Source: Sequoia sempervirens
Lineage: Eukaryota; Streptophyta; Pinopsida; Cupressales; Cupressaceae
Direction of reading: 5' to 3'
Length of the DNA stretch: 64,000 nt
NCBI GenBank assembly: GCA_007258455.2
Contig: VDFB02254855.1
Span: 1 to 64,000 of the forward strand
Shown in pieces: positions 24,277 through 36,080 of this stretch. Under the pieces are notes generated by a model, which searched no databases, was not told the origin of the DNA, and saw only the letters and a list, made by a program, of their open reading frames with translations. How positions within the stretch are numbered: the first letter of the stretch is position 1; every line of letters starts with the position of its first letter. The translations under genes were made by a program, and so were the position numbers.

Positions 24277-26980
24277 ATTGATCAAACTTGCAACTATCTA
24301 TGCAAGAAGAATCAAAGTAGGTAGAGGGAACAAATTTTTTTGGAAGCTCAAAGCCATCATTCCCCAACATGAGGAAATTCCAATTGTCATGAAATCCTTT
24401 GAGGCTTTTTGAGCAAGAAATTCCACATCGACAACCCAACCAATAGAGAAGATAGCAAGAAAAGTGCCACCTTAGTGAATTTTCAATTACTTTCATTAAT
24501 ATTATTTTATTTGAAAATACTTTATTTTAAACAGTTGGATAGTTATTTTACAAAGAAGTGATTATGTATCTACTTAATATGTGTGTATGTGTGTAGTGAA
24601 GACGAACCAAAAGCTCTCAGCAATTTTAAAACTTTGATGCTTCAGTTTCAATATGGCATACAAGATTGAAAGCCTCTATGCATCTGTGTGCATTTAGTTT
24701 CTCATTGAGATGAATTTAAATTTATGTGTTTAAATTGTTCTGTCTCAGTTATATCATTCTTGTGTGAATGTATGGTTGTTTTATATTAATGATTGGCTTC
24801 TTTGTTGGGTTATATTGAGTTGAACCATCTTCATTTATATGTCATGCTATGCTTGTTGGCCTTTGTACCAATGGTTGTGATTATTTCTACTTCATCACAT
24901 CCGATATTGGAAAATTTTCTAGTATTGGGTTTATACGCCTTTTCTACTTTCAGGTTAAAAGCATATTGATATTTAAGTTTATAGTTTCTAGGATTTTATT
25001 AAAAATCTGAGAGGGAGTTGTACCTCTTTACAATTCAAAGAGTAATCATTTCCCATAGAAATGGTTATCTCAAATTTTGGAGACTGATTACATCTATTTT
25101 GGGAAAAGAGTCGAATTTGTAAGATAAAACCTTAAGGTTCCAATCTGTTAACCAACAATGATGAAGTGTATGCTGAATTTTAGATTAGCAACCTTCATTT
25201 GTTATAGTAATGGATTTTATGCACATGGGTATAGAAGACCAAGGTGAAAATGTATCCAATTCATGGACTGACTCTCAAGCAAACAAAAAACATATAATAG
25301 GATGCCCCAACAATCACAAGGTGTATGATGCTCTTGGTGGATCTGTGATGAGACAACCATCAAACACGACACACAAAAACAATAGACTTTACCCTAGTTT
25401 ATGCCATATCAAAGGCATACCATGATATGAAATGATCATGGTGATCTTGAGTAGGAATATTATGGGTCAAAAGATAAATAAAAATAAAGATCAAAATATT
25501 GAAAAGATAAACCAAAGAAAAATAAAAGCAACTATCAATAGACACACAATAATACTATCTTCTACTGAGGTGCCAAAAGGATGAAAGTTTGGAGATGGAT
25601 CATGTCTGATTTTAAAAAGGAAACATCTTGTATAAGACAAATGTTTAGTTTTGAGAGGGAAACATCCTTTATAAGACAAGCTATGAACTAAAAGGAATTA
25701 TTCATGATGGCAAAGGATTTTGTTTTACTACATGTTATCAAGTTTGGTGTCAATCTCTAAGATTTTACATTAAAGTACATGTTTTAAGTGTGTTGTTTGA
25801 TAGTTTGAAGCACATATCTATTTTTATGTTTTATTTTGTTTATTGATGGAGTGGTATGTTATGGATGGTATAATATAAAGACCTTGAAAAATACATATGA
25901 AAGATACAAGAAAGCAACCAAGCATGCACAAGGATACAAAGACAAAAATGACATTTCCCCTAGTCAAGATGAAAACCAATTGATTGGTGATGATGATTGA
26001 TGGGTTAAATTAATGGCTAGTTTTCTTTACTGATTTATTTTTTTATCATTTCATTTGTTAAGTTTCATAGAAATTCCCAAGACTTTATATATCTATTATA
26101 TTCCTTTCATACACTTTAAAGAAAACTTAAGTATGTGGAAATAGAAAACATGTTATGTTGATAAATGCTTGTATGAATACATGAATGTCTATGGGATTGA
26201 GTATGATTCTATGTTTAATTATGATTGTTAATAAAGTGGATGCCTTAGGAATGAAACTAACATCTTTCAAAAAAAATACTATTAACCCACAACAATAGGT
26301 TTTGTAGCCTGCAACATAAGGACTATGGATGGTTGCAGGGGAGAGGTCAAAATAGCCAAAGCACGACACTTTCAATAGAGAGCAAAGGTGATCATTTCAT
26401 GATCAACCATGAGTCACCACATTATACTTTTTCTCATAGAATAATACTACCAAGAGGATGATTCTATTATGAACGAGATTAATTTATGATGTGTTTGTTC
26501 CGAGGAACACATCTATGTCATGACAGTTAACCGTTAGGCATAGAGTTCTAAATTAGTTTCTCTACTCCTACTTCATAATTATTATTATTTTTATTAGACT
26601 AAGTCCTCTTCCTATCTTTTAGGAAGAGTGGATAGCTACCTTATGAGTCTATTTTTAGTCCTAGAGGAATAAAACTCCTCATAGACCCTATATAGTGGGA
26701 TATGTTATCAAGGAGTAAATATAATTGTTGATCATTAATTTTTAATTAATTGTAAACTAGTTTTTCTATAACCTTCAAGACACTACTAACAACCCTAGAC
26801 ATGATTAGGTTTAATGAAGTCAAAAATTTGGCTGATGCTAAGCTCAGATGGCATTTCTAGTGAACTCTTAACTTTACCCTTCTCCCGGGTGATACTCTCC
26901 CTCTCCCTCTGGAGGGTGTGCAGAACATTCCTACAAATCCACTCAAGAAAAGATCGAGTAGTTAGTCGTAAACAATTGCA
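24277..26980. other. Unassigned sequence right of the split decayed frame
   Basis: No supported gene. Short hairpins occur near 26490 (TGTTCC-GA-GGAACA) and 26607 (CTCTTCCTA paired with TAGGAAGAG). An imperfect duplication around GGAAACATC-TATAAGACAA lies at 25617-25680. A CTATATAGTGGG word near 26689 could be a promoter TATA region of an old LTR, but no LTR ends were found. Confidence 0.35.
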
Positions 26981-26985
26981 TCACA

Positions 26986-27112
26986 ATCATATCATTGTAT
27001 TTTAATTAGTAATTCATTTAAATGTAGAAACATCACTTTAAATTTCATCATAATCATATCATTACATATCCATCAATAATTCATTTAAATGCAGTAACAT
27101 CACATTGCATAA
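26986..27112. repeat. Two tandem ~65-bp units
   Basis: ATCATATCATT, AATTCATTTAAATG and AACATCAC recur in the same order at about 65-bp spacing. The array abuts the decayed 3' end of the copia coding region. Confidence 0.6.
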
Positions 27113-27119
27113 ATTCATC

Positions 27120-27496
27120 ATAGCTTTTAACTTTCCAGATTTTATTGTATCATATTTTATCATAGCAATTACCATAAAATAAAAAGTAAATTTTGAAATC
27201 AAGGGTGGGTGTAACATGAATATCCTCTTTATTGCTTTAACATGAGTTTCTTTAGGTGTTGCTTGAAATCTAGCAACCATTCCAACTGCCTGCATTATAT
27301 CTGGTCTAGATGTTGTTACATACAACAAACTACCTAGCATAGATTTGTACAAGGTCTGATCTACTAGAGAAAATTCATCATCTTTACTCAGCTTGTATCC
27401 TTTAACCATGGGTGTTCCCACCAGTTTGTAGTCTTCCATTATGAACTTTCTTAGTATTTCCTTTATGTATTTATTTTGAGAAATGAAAATGCCTAT
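27120..27496 (-). pseudogene. Copia A: end of reverse transcriptase and start of RNase H
   Basis: The minus-strand frame begins right at the insert with the ISQ-x-KY motif that follows the catalytic core of copia reverse transcriptases. It continues through a GTPM motif, a LLYVTTSRPDI segment typical of the reverse transcriptase-RNase H connection, and a V-K-A-I-K-R-I-F motif. A frameshift then occurs where RYLKGT is expected, and similarity fades. The conserved RNase H residues further on are absent or unrecognisable. Confidence 0.8.
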
Positions 27497-30400
27497 TGTA
27501 ACGCCCTGTCAGGCGAATCCCAAAGGACAACTAAAACTAACAGATTACCACACTATTTTTTTTTAAAGTAGAACATTCCATAAGAAGAACATGAACATAC
27601 ATTACATATAAAGAAATTATACAATTACAATATCAACTACATCCTCTGGGGTACACGTGACAATATTATGAAATCTATACCCATTCCATGATGATACTTA
27701 ACGAATCCCAAGATTGCATTATAAACCATGATATAAAATACGTTTACAATGATTCATACATCCATTATAATCCATTAAGAAGAAACATCCACATATGAAA
27801 ACTCAACATCAAAAAGATTAACTCATAAACATACTATCATCATGTGAATTCAATGGAGCACATTTTCATAGATACAACACATCAAATAACAATTACCATG
27901 AATCATTAATCACATAAGGTATACAAAGGAAAATTAATACATTACATCTATATCAATACATTACATCATTCAATAACATAGGTATACATCAATTTTTTCC
28001 CAACACAATGTGGGAGTAGTACATCAAGTACATGAGGATATCAGGAATGAATGATAAACAATTGAATATATGGTGAACCCTAGATCACTCTGCAACTGAA
28101 CAACACCATACTGCACGAACACTGAGAAGGAACCCAATGGGGTGCATAACATGTTCCACCTAACCATGTGGACCCAAAGGCCCACCCCTGTGCTAGGAGA
28201 TGACAAGAAAGACCCACAACAAGAACAGTCAAGCAGAAAGGCTACAAGACTCAACCAAACAAGAGTAACAAGAAACATGAATAACAACATCAAAATGACT
28301 ACTTGCAAGATGATTGATTCTAGAGACACTCAAAGCAATAACAAGGGATACTATAGGAGAGTGTCATCCCATGGCCCTAGTATGGGTTATCTTGGCTGCC
28401 TCTCACTAGGCATTGACCCCCATCTATGGTTATCTTGGCTGCCTCACACTAGGCATCGACCCCATAGTGACACATGCAGAACCACTACCCTCTCATGAGG
28501 ATGAGGTAGTGATCTTTCCAACCATGGCCTCTCAGACCACCCTTAGTCAATGAAAGCACTAATAGCATGGGTGAGGCATCTTACTTATCTTAATTAGTGT
28601 GAACTTACCCAAACCCATTATTTAATTATATTAGGTTATCACTTATTACACAAACTCTTCCATGGGTTATCCAAGTTGCCCCTTTGTGCGCTGACCCCTA
28701 TGAAGAGCCACACTCCCTAGTGGCATTGAAAATAAACCTCAATTCATCAAGGGGTGTACCAAATCACATAAAGCACTAAAATCATGAGAACCAAGTGTGT
28801 ATGCAAGGCATGAACCTTCTCGCCCAAAAGCCGCATCAAAATTCAACACCATGGTACAAGGTAACACCCACAAGAACTCAAAATCAGAAATAAGATCAAT
28901 GAATCACAAAGGTCCAACCATGGAAAAATAAATATAGATCAAGTTTATTCATTGTCTCTAGAAGCCTGAAAACACTAACTATCCACAAACTCCCATAGAG
29001 GGTAACTCAAGCACTTCGGGTTCCAAACCATCATAAAATATGACTACAAGAAAGTCATTGCATAAAGTCTCCTCAATTAGAATTAACACAAAAGGAAGAC
29101 TCACATGATGAAGCCACAAAATGCCTATATAAAATCCACAATGACAAGTATTGTATAAGAGTGGTAGCATCATAATGAGATCATCAAACTTACCAACACT
29201 AACCTAATCACCTACAATTACCAATAGTAAATCAGCCATTAGGGCACCTAAGGGAGACCTCAATTTTCTCCACACACAATACCCTAACAAACTAACAATT
29301 TGGCTAAAAAGAAACAACTTTAACCAACTAAAAAAACATAATGTCAAAAATAGTAACCAACACTTTAAAAAGATTATCAACTTCATACAAGATCGAACAC
29401 AATAACCAATAGCAAAGTCAGCCGACAATACATCCAAGAGAGACATGACTGGACAACAAACAAGAAATAACATTTCAGCCATGATCTCAAACTAAAGATT
29501 GCAAATGAGATTGACATTAAAATAATCTATTTACTTGATCAAATTAAAAGATTATATATCTATATTACAAGAACCTCTATCATCTACAAATCAATTATCC
29601 CAAAACCCTAGTATTAAAGTTTCACTATACAATAATGCTATAAGGGATTATAGAAAAGTAAAATTCACAAAGATAATTTATGGTGTACCCTACCACTACA
29701 TTTAGCAATACTCTAATTATTTTGCAATGATCACTAACTCAACTAACTATATTAAGTTATACAACCAATAGATAAATATCCAACTAATAAAGGAAACGAT
29801 ATTGCTATCACAACTCTATCTTAAATGTTAATTTCCTTTACGAAATAAAACATAATTTAGAGAAATAAAATATTTAGTTAACACAATTTCAATCTTCGTT
29901 ATGCCACTAATTCCCTTATAATACCATTTACCTAAAGCTATCGAATTAGATCTATTTTATTCGATTTTACAAACTATATGATATATATAAAATAATGAAA
30001 TTAAATAAACTCTAATGTATCTTTACCTAACATACATTGTTGAAGTATAAGTCAATTCTAATTATGACCTTGAATAGGCTTTGGTTGCAATATTTGAAGC
30101 CTACAAGTTGTTACTAGCTCTATGGGTAAATAATATCAAATTTAGACAACACAATCAACATATTAGGATATCACCAAACCTTTTAAGAATGCTAACATAA
30201 TTTTTGTAAAAGTTGGTAAGTCACAAGAATCATGAATATCCAACATATACATGAACCATGTGTACTATACTATAGTATCTTAGTAATGGGTATGGTCTTG
30301 GATGAGTGTTCTTTGTACTATCTAAATTTAATGAAAGGTTTAATGCATAGTTAGTAGAGAGTACATGAATAATACTCCATAATAAAGTTTAACATAACTC

Positions 30401-32333
30401 ATCATTCAATTGTGAAAAGTTTAGAGCTATGTTAAATTTATAGGTTGGGTTACATAATCTATCACTTGTCATAGAAAAATTCACCTCAACATGAACTAAG
30501 CTCTTAGAGATAGTGAATTTGGATGAGCTCTATCCCAATAAACTTTCACTTCTAATCAATAACAAAATTTTGAAGACCAAATAGTTGAGCATGTACAATT
30601 TATCTTGAAAGTACTTATCATTGTTTGGTACTTTAATAGAACATATTTTTCATAATGATATTGAAGATTACAGTTAGTAATCATAAATAAGATTTCTATT
30701 TTAAAATTTGAATCATGTAATAAATTTTAGCATTAACATTTTCTTATCCCTAACCATGAACCACCATAAAAAAAATAGAAAAATGTTTGGCATCAGGATA
30801 ATAGATCATGAATGCATTGCTTGAAATTGCTTCAAACCTAAATTAAGGTTCTAAATATTTTAAACAAACATGATGGTCATCTACCCCAGCTAAAGGTAAA
30901 CAAAACAAAAGAATTTGTTTTGCAGGAGAGCAACCATTCATCAAACCACAAAACCAATGCTACCATTTAACCAACAGTGACAAATTTCTTCCAGAATGCA
31001 ATAAAACACCACCAAGAGAATCATTTAGCCACGTACAAATTCCTAAGCAAGACAAAAGAAAAAAACTCACTGAAACCATAGATGGTGACTTACCTCAAGC
31101 TTTTGCGCATCTTTTGTTCTCCTCCTACTCACATGCTAATCTCCGTAAATGGGTAGAGTTTGCAGGAAGAAATACCACGTAGATATGCATGCAAAATGTG
31201 GACACATAGGACTAGTATGTGGACTATATAGCAGAATCCTTCCTCCAAAAATAATTCCCCACTACTCTCCTACCCTAGTCAGATACGCATGCATAAAATA
31301 TGTATTATATATTAATTATGTTGATATAACTACTTAACTGTGTAGGGCAACAAATGTTTGAATGTTAAAACCTAGATGTGTTTATTATTATTTTAAGGAA
31401 TTTAGGTTATCTTGGGTAAAAAATGTAATTGAGCCTTGAGTGATTTTTTTATATTTTATTTTCATCTCAAATAGCTAATTCCTCCTAAATATGTAGTTCG
31501 CATATTCTTTAATATCTAAGAGTTCATATGTGGAGTTTTTTTTCGATAGTTTACCATTTTAATATTTTTCCCTCACTTAATACTAACATTCCCTAACATT
31601 ATAATTACATTCACGACTTATCTAATTTACTTTATCATTTAATCTTTAAGTACTCAAGGCTATGTACACATAATTTCACTTGTCTAATTTAATGAACCCT
31701 AATTCTCGAAATAATTTCACCTTATTTAAATGCCCATTTACATTTATCTACATCAGATTAAATAATCATTTTAACCACACTATTAAGTGACTTTTTTTAT
31801 TGCTTTACTTAATTTAACTATGTATATTTAAAAGAAGCTATATATAAATATTTAATGTGAAAGTATATGTGTTCATAAAATTTAAATAAAAGAAATATCT
31901 TTATAATCTTCTCGATGATTTAATGACCTTAACCATTTATTATAAAATAGTAACTAAGTCATCAATGGTAAATCTAACAAATCTTACCTTCAAATGAAAA
32001 TGACACTAGCGATAAAGGAGGCCATAGTATTAAAACCTAAATGTGTTCCTTTTTAGGATCTTGGCAGTAATTTTCTTTTTAATAATCTAATTTAATAATT
32101 AACTAATCAACAACGTTCACTCAATAATTGATAATTTAATTAAGTCACATAATACTTGTGAACTTCGAACACTAACACGTTACTTGAATGACATTTAAAA
32201 CTCAACACACCGAGAACAACTACATCATTAAATTAAAAACAACGTTAAATGAAAAAATTCAACATGACTTCACAAGTCACAAATAACAACTTATTCACAC
32301 ATCATGAATGGCCAAAAGCGGAGGGGCACTGCA
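27497..32333. mobile_element. 4.8-kb solo LTR nested in copia A
   Basis: Starts TGTAACGCCC and ends GGGGCACTGCA, with TG...CA ends. The flanking pentamers are CCTAT (27492-27496) and CCTTT (32334-32338). One base has changed since insertion. CCTTT restores the expected copia coding sequence across the junction (the NKG-IF-ISQ region), which confirms the boundaries. It shares ordered landmarks with the solo LTR at 8940-13284, for example GGGGTACACG, GTTCCACC and CCCCTTTGTGCGCTG, so both are one family. It has no coding frame, primer-binding site or internal LTR copy. Several kilobases is long for a plant LTR. Confidence 0.85.
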
Positions 32334-32970
32334 CCTTTGTTTGATTGTACAATCTAAAACCTAAGAAAGAAAGATAATTCACTTAGCATAGAAATTTCAA
32401 ATTCATTTTGCATTATCTTCTAAAACTCCTTGCACATGTCATCACTGCTACCACAAAAAATGATATCATCTACATAGACCATAAAAATTAGTAGTTGATC
32501 TCCTTCTATTTTTATGTATAGATCACTATTTGTGCTTCCTCTTTGGAACCCTTGTAGTTGCTAGTATCCATCCAACCTTGAATACCAAGCTCTAGGAGCT
32601 TGTTTGAGTCCATACAAAGCCTTCTTCAATTTACAAACATAATCCAGATTGTTAGAAAATTGAAACCCTTTTGGTTGTTCAATGTAGACCTCTTCTTCTA
32701 GTTGTCCATTCAGAAATTTTGATTTCACACCCATCTAGTACACATTGAAATTCTTGAAAGCTGAAAGAGCTAAAAACATCCTGATTGCTTCCAGTCTAGC
32801 TACTAGAGGAAATTTCTCTTCAAAATCTATGCCTTCAATGTGAGAATACCCTTTACACACAATTATAGTCTTGTTTTCGATCACTTCACCTTCTTCATTT
32901 AGTTTTTTTCTAAAAGCACACTTGATTCCAATCACATTCTTACATTTAGGTCTTTGGATAAGTTCCAAAG
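32334..32970 (-). pseudogene. Copia A: reverse transcriptase core
   Basis: Reverse transcriptase copies element RNA into DNA. Reading leftward: a FRKKLNEEGEV segment, an IDFEEKFP motif (F-x-P-V-A in functional copies), [21 protein letters not shown] residues, [13 protein letters not shown], and the catalytic YVDD at about 32475. The frame then continues to an ELSFFL segment and a stop just before the solo LTR. In-frame stops are at 32733 and near 32350, with smaller lesions elsewhere. The two catalytic Asp of YVDD are still encoded, but the protein could not be made intact. Confidence 0.85.
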
Positions 32971-33158
32971 TTGATCTGATTTAGCTCTTCCTCCATAGCA
33001 TCTATCCAACCTTTCTATTTTCTTGCTTCTTTATAGGACTTGAGCTCTATCTTTGATGGTAATGCAAAGTATACTTGTTCATTTTCTCTCTCAAGTCCCC
33101 TCTAGGTCTGAACCCCAATGTCTTTGTCTCCTATAATCTGGTCTTCAAAATGATTCTT

Positions 33159-33990
33159 CTAAACATAGTTTGCTATAATTTTTGTAACAACTTCTGAATC
33201 TTCAATACTATTGTGAATTGGTTCTTCATCATCTTCTACTTCTGAAACACTAGTAGACTGGATTGTTTCATCAACTCTCATATTTTCACTTTCCATAATC
33301 CTCTTCAGCCTTTTGTTATAAAATCTATATGCTTTATTTCTCAAATAATAACCAAGAAAAATACCTTCATCGGATCTGGAATCAAACTTACCCAAATTTT
33401 CTTCATCCCTTTTGATGTAGCACTTGTTTTCAAATATTCTTAGGTATCTAGCTGATGTTGATCTTCCTTTCCATGGGTATCTTATCAATCTTGCATCTGA
33501 TCTGAGCTTTGTTCAAAATATACACATTTGTTTGACTCAACATTATTATGGCCATCTCTTGTATTGTCCGGTTCTTCCTTTCTACAACTCCATTCTGTTA
33601 TAGAGTTCTAGGAGTAGAAAATTCCCCCTGGATCCCATGCTCTTCATAGAATTTTTCATACTTTTCATAAGTGAATTCCCACCTCTATCTGATCTCAAAA
33701 CCTTAATTGTTCTTTTAGTTTCATTCTCTACTAGTGCCTTCAGTGCCTTAAAATTTTCAAATGCTTCTGACTTCTCTTTCATAAATGTAATACAAGTCAT
33801 CCTAGTGTAATCATCAATGAGAATCATATAATACATGTCCCCTTGTATACTTTTTATTCTAATAGGTCTGCATGGATCTATATAAACTAAATCCAATGGT
33901 TTTGAAGTAGAGTACCCCTAGCAGGAAATTTGCTCCTTGTCTGTTTTCCTTCATGACATGGTTTGCAACTGGTAGACTGAGGATTTTTAA
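33159..33990 (-). pseudogene. Copia A: integrase
   Basis: Integrase inserts the cDNA. Visible from right to left: a region resembling the end of the zinc-binding part; a VYIDPC motif containing the first catalytic Asp (usually H-x-D-L-C-G-P); LIDDYTRM; and RSDRGG with the second catalytic Asp. The catalytic Glu region is disrupted by a shift. After a gap comes the copia-specific C-terminal segment with a GIFLGY motif and a following acidic stretch. Stops and frameshifts separate the pieces near 33500-33580 and 33900-33940. Confidence 0.82.
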
Positions 33991-34240
33991 TCTTTGGCAT
34001 ATCCTAGACCATTCCTCTTGAGCTAATCTTCACAATGTCATCAAAGTTTATATGTCCTAACCTTTTGTTCCAAAGCCAATTTTCTTCTCTCTACACAATG
34101 ACATTTTTTTCCATTTAGCTCACTGAGATGATATATGTCATTATCCATCCTACTTCCTTCCACAATCAATTCTCTAATGCTTGATTCCCTTATTTCATAA
34201 CCTTCAACACTAAAATATACCTTGTATCCTTTATCACAAT

Positions 34241-34459
34241 CTAACTCACACTTAAAAGATTATGCTTTAAGCCTTCAATGTATAGAACATCATGTGTCTT
34301 TGTCCTACCACCCTCAAGACTCAAAATACCCTTACCAAAAAAATTGGAAATAGAATTATTTCCAAGAGTCATAGAACCTCCTTCAAATTTCTTGAAATTC
34401 ATGAACTTACTTTTGTCTCCAGTCATGTGGCTTGAGCAACCACTTTCTATGATCCACAA
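34241..34459 (-). pseudogene. Copia A: protease fragment with altered active site
   Basis: This is the aspartic protease that cleaves the polyprotein. The copia signature W-x-I-D-S-G-C-S-x-H-M-T is present, but the catalytic Asp is replaced by Glu (ESG). The segment then follows the expected course to a GLKHNLLSVS end, the usual protease-integrase border. It is short, and neighbouring parts carry stops. Confidence 0.82.
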
Positions 34460-35091
34460 ATTATTCTCCTTTTGAGCAAGTAGATTAATTTGATAAATAA
34501 TTAATTTCTCTGACTTCTTCTCTTCTGAAACCTTCTTCTAGACTTTATCTAATTCAAGATTCCTACTTTCTGATCATTTTCTTTCATTTTCTGCCAGAGG
34601 AGAACTCACCAAATTTCTTCTACAATTCCTTGCAATGTGTCCAAAATTGTTGCATTTATAGAAAATGATAGTAAAATTGTACAGAGGTGCAAATGCATTG
34701 TTGCTGACAAAGTTATTTGTTCTTACCAAAGTTTTTCTACTGTCCATAGCCTTATGACCAAAATTATTATAATTAAAATAATAACCAAAGAAATGATAAT
34801 TGAACCTGGTTTTGTATCCCTATCTTCTAGATCTTCTTCTCTTCTTCTAAACTTGAATAAAGCCATCATTCTATGTCTTGATTTCATCACTTTTAATGAT
34901 TCTTTCAAACCTTGAACTTCTGGAACTAGTCACTTTTGGACTTTCTTTAGTAGTCTTCATAGACTATTTTGTCACCTTGTTCTTTTGATCATCAAAACCA
35001 ATTCTAGTTTTGACATGCAGAGATATCTAAATTCCCAATATCTAATCTAGAGTTTCAGTACGCTTTCCAAACTTCATTTGCAGTTATTGAT

Positions 35092-35403
35092 TCACTTTCT
35101 CAAGCTCTTTATTGTCACAATTTTTTCTTCCAACTTCTCATAGTCCTTTTCTCTTGATAAATTTTTGGTAAGAACTTCAATCCTTTTTGCTTCTTCTTTC
35201 TTGGTCTTCATATCAACAACCATATTTTCTACTTTCTTCAAATACTGAGATACTTTTTCTTTAGCCCTCAATTCTTCTAAAATTATATTCTTCATCCTTT
35301 TGATTTCTTTTCCAGCACATAGCAATTCTTCCACAAGATCTACTTCATCTTCATTGTTTCTAGAATCAATTTTTGCATCTCCTTGTGTCACTTCAGAAGG
35401 CAT
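35092..35403 (-). pseudogene. Copia A: charged coiled-coil segment between gag and protease
   Basis: About 100 codons rich in Glu and Lys with Leu/Ile/Val/Met in heptad-like spacing, consistent with a coiled coil. It follows an acidic segment and precedes the protease, in the place where some plant copia lineages have such an insert. An approximate match by composition and position only. Confidence 0.6.
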
Positions 35404-35499
35404 GAATACGTCCTTTCCATTTTCATCTCTGGAGATATATGCATCTTCTTCATCAATAGAATAGTCTTCCTCCTCATTAGTATAGAAACTCTTATGTTT

Positions 35500-36080
35500 C
35501 CTCTGGCCTTTACTTCTTCTTTGAAATTATTTATTTCCATACTTTTTCTCAACATTGTTAGATTCCTTATGTGGACACTTAGCCATAAAATTTCCTACTT
35601 CAACATAATTAAAACATTTAAAAGGTAACTTGCCTTTATACTTATTGGAACCTCTTTGTAGCTTCCTAACAAAATTAACTTCCTCCAGATCTGATCCAAT
35701 ATTAGAATCTTGATCAACTTACTTCTTATATACTCTAAATGCAACCTCTTTTCAAACCTCATTTCAAAAGTAGTTAGTATTCCATATAGTTCAATCAAAT
35801 TCAAAGCATTCAAATCCTTAGCTTCTTCAATAACAAAGACTTTAGAATTAAACCTTCTAGGGAGAAATCTGAGTACCTTTTTCACAATAACCTTTTCTTT
35901 CAATTCTTCTCCAAGACCTCTGATAGAGTTGAAAATTTCATCAACCCGAAGTAGGAATGTGGCAATATTTTCATCTTCTTTCATCTTTAGGCTTTCAAAC
36001 TGAGATCTATGTGTTTGCAGCTTTGCCTCTTTGACTTTGACATCACCTTCATAGTTGCTTGGATGTACTACTCCAATCCA
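35500..36080 (-). pseudogene. Copia A: gag, N-terminus missing
   Basis: The segment resembles the copia Gag capsid region: Y-x-G-D-x-K-V-K-x-A-K-L-Q near 36040, then M-K-E-D-E-N, a long helical stretch, and F-L-P-x-R-(F/Y). A frameshift follows near 35700. The zinc knuckle at about 35570-35620 reads C-F-N-Y...N-F-M-A-K-C, so its second Cys and its His are lost. The N-terminal half is absent beyond 36080. Confidence 0.8.

Larger units (their letters stand above)
27062..36080 (-). mobile_element. Decayed Ty1/copia retrotransposon body (copia A), interrupted
   Basis: Minus-strand remnants follow the Ty1/copia order: gag (near 36075-35500), coiled-coil segment, protease, integrase, reverse transcriptase, RNase H start. 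Integrase before reverse transcriptase is the defining order of Ty1/copia. The reverse transcriptase is cut between 27496 and 32334 by a 4.8-kb solo LTR. No LTRs of its own were found: the gag N-terminus is missing beyond 36080 and RNase H is mostly lost at the left end. All domains carry stops or frameshifts. Protein motifs are close to those of the complete copia element at 51.3-58.8 kb, so both probably belong to related lineages. Confidence 0.85.
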
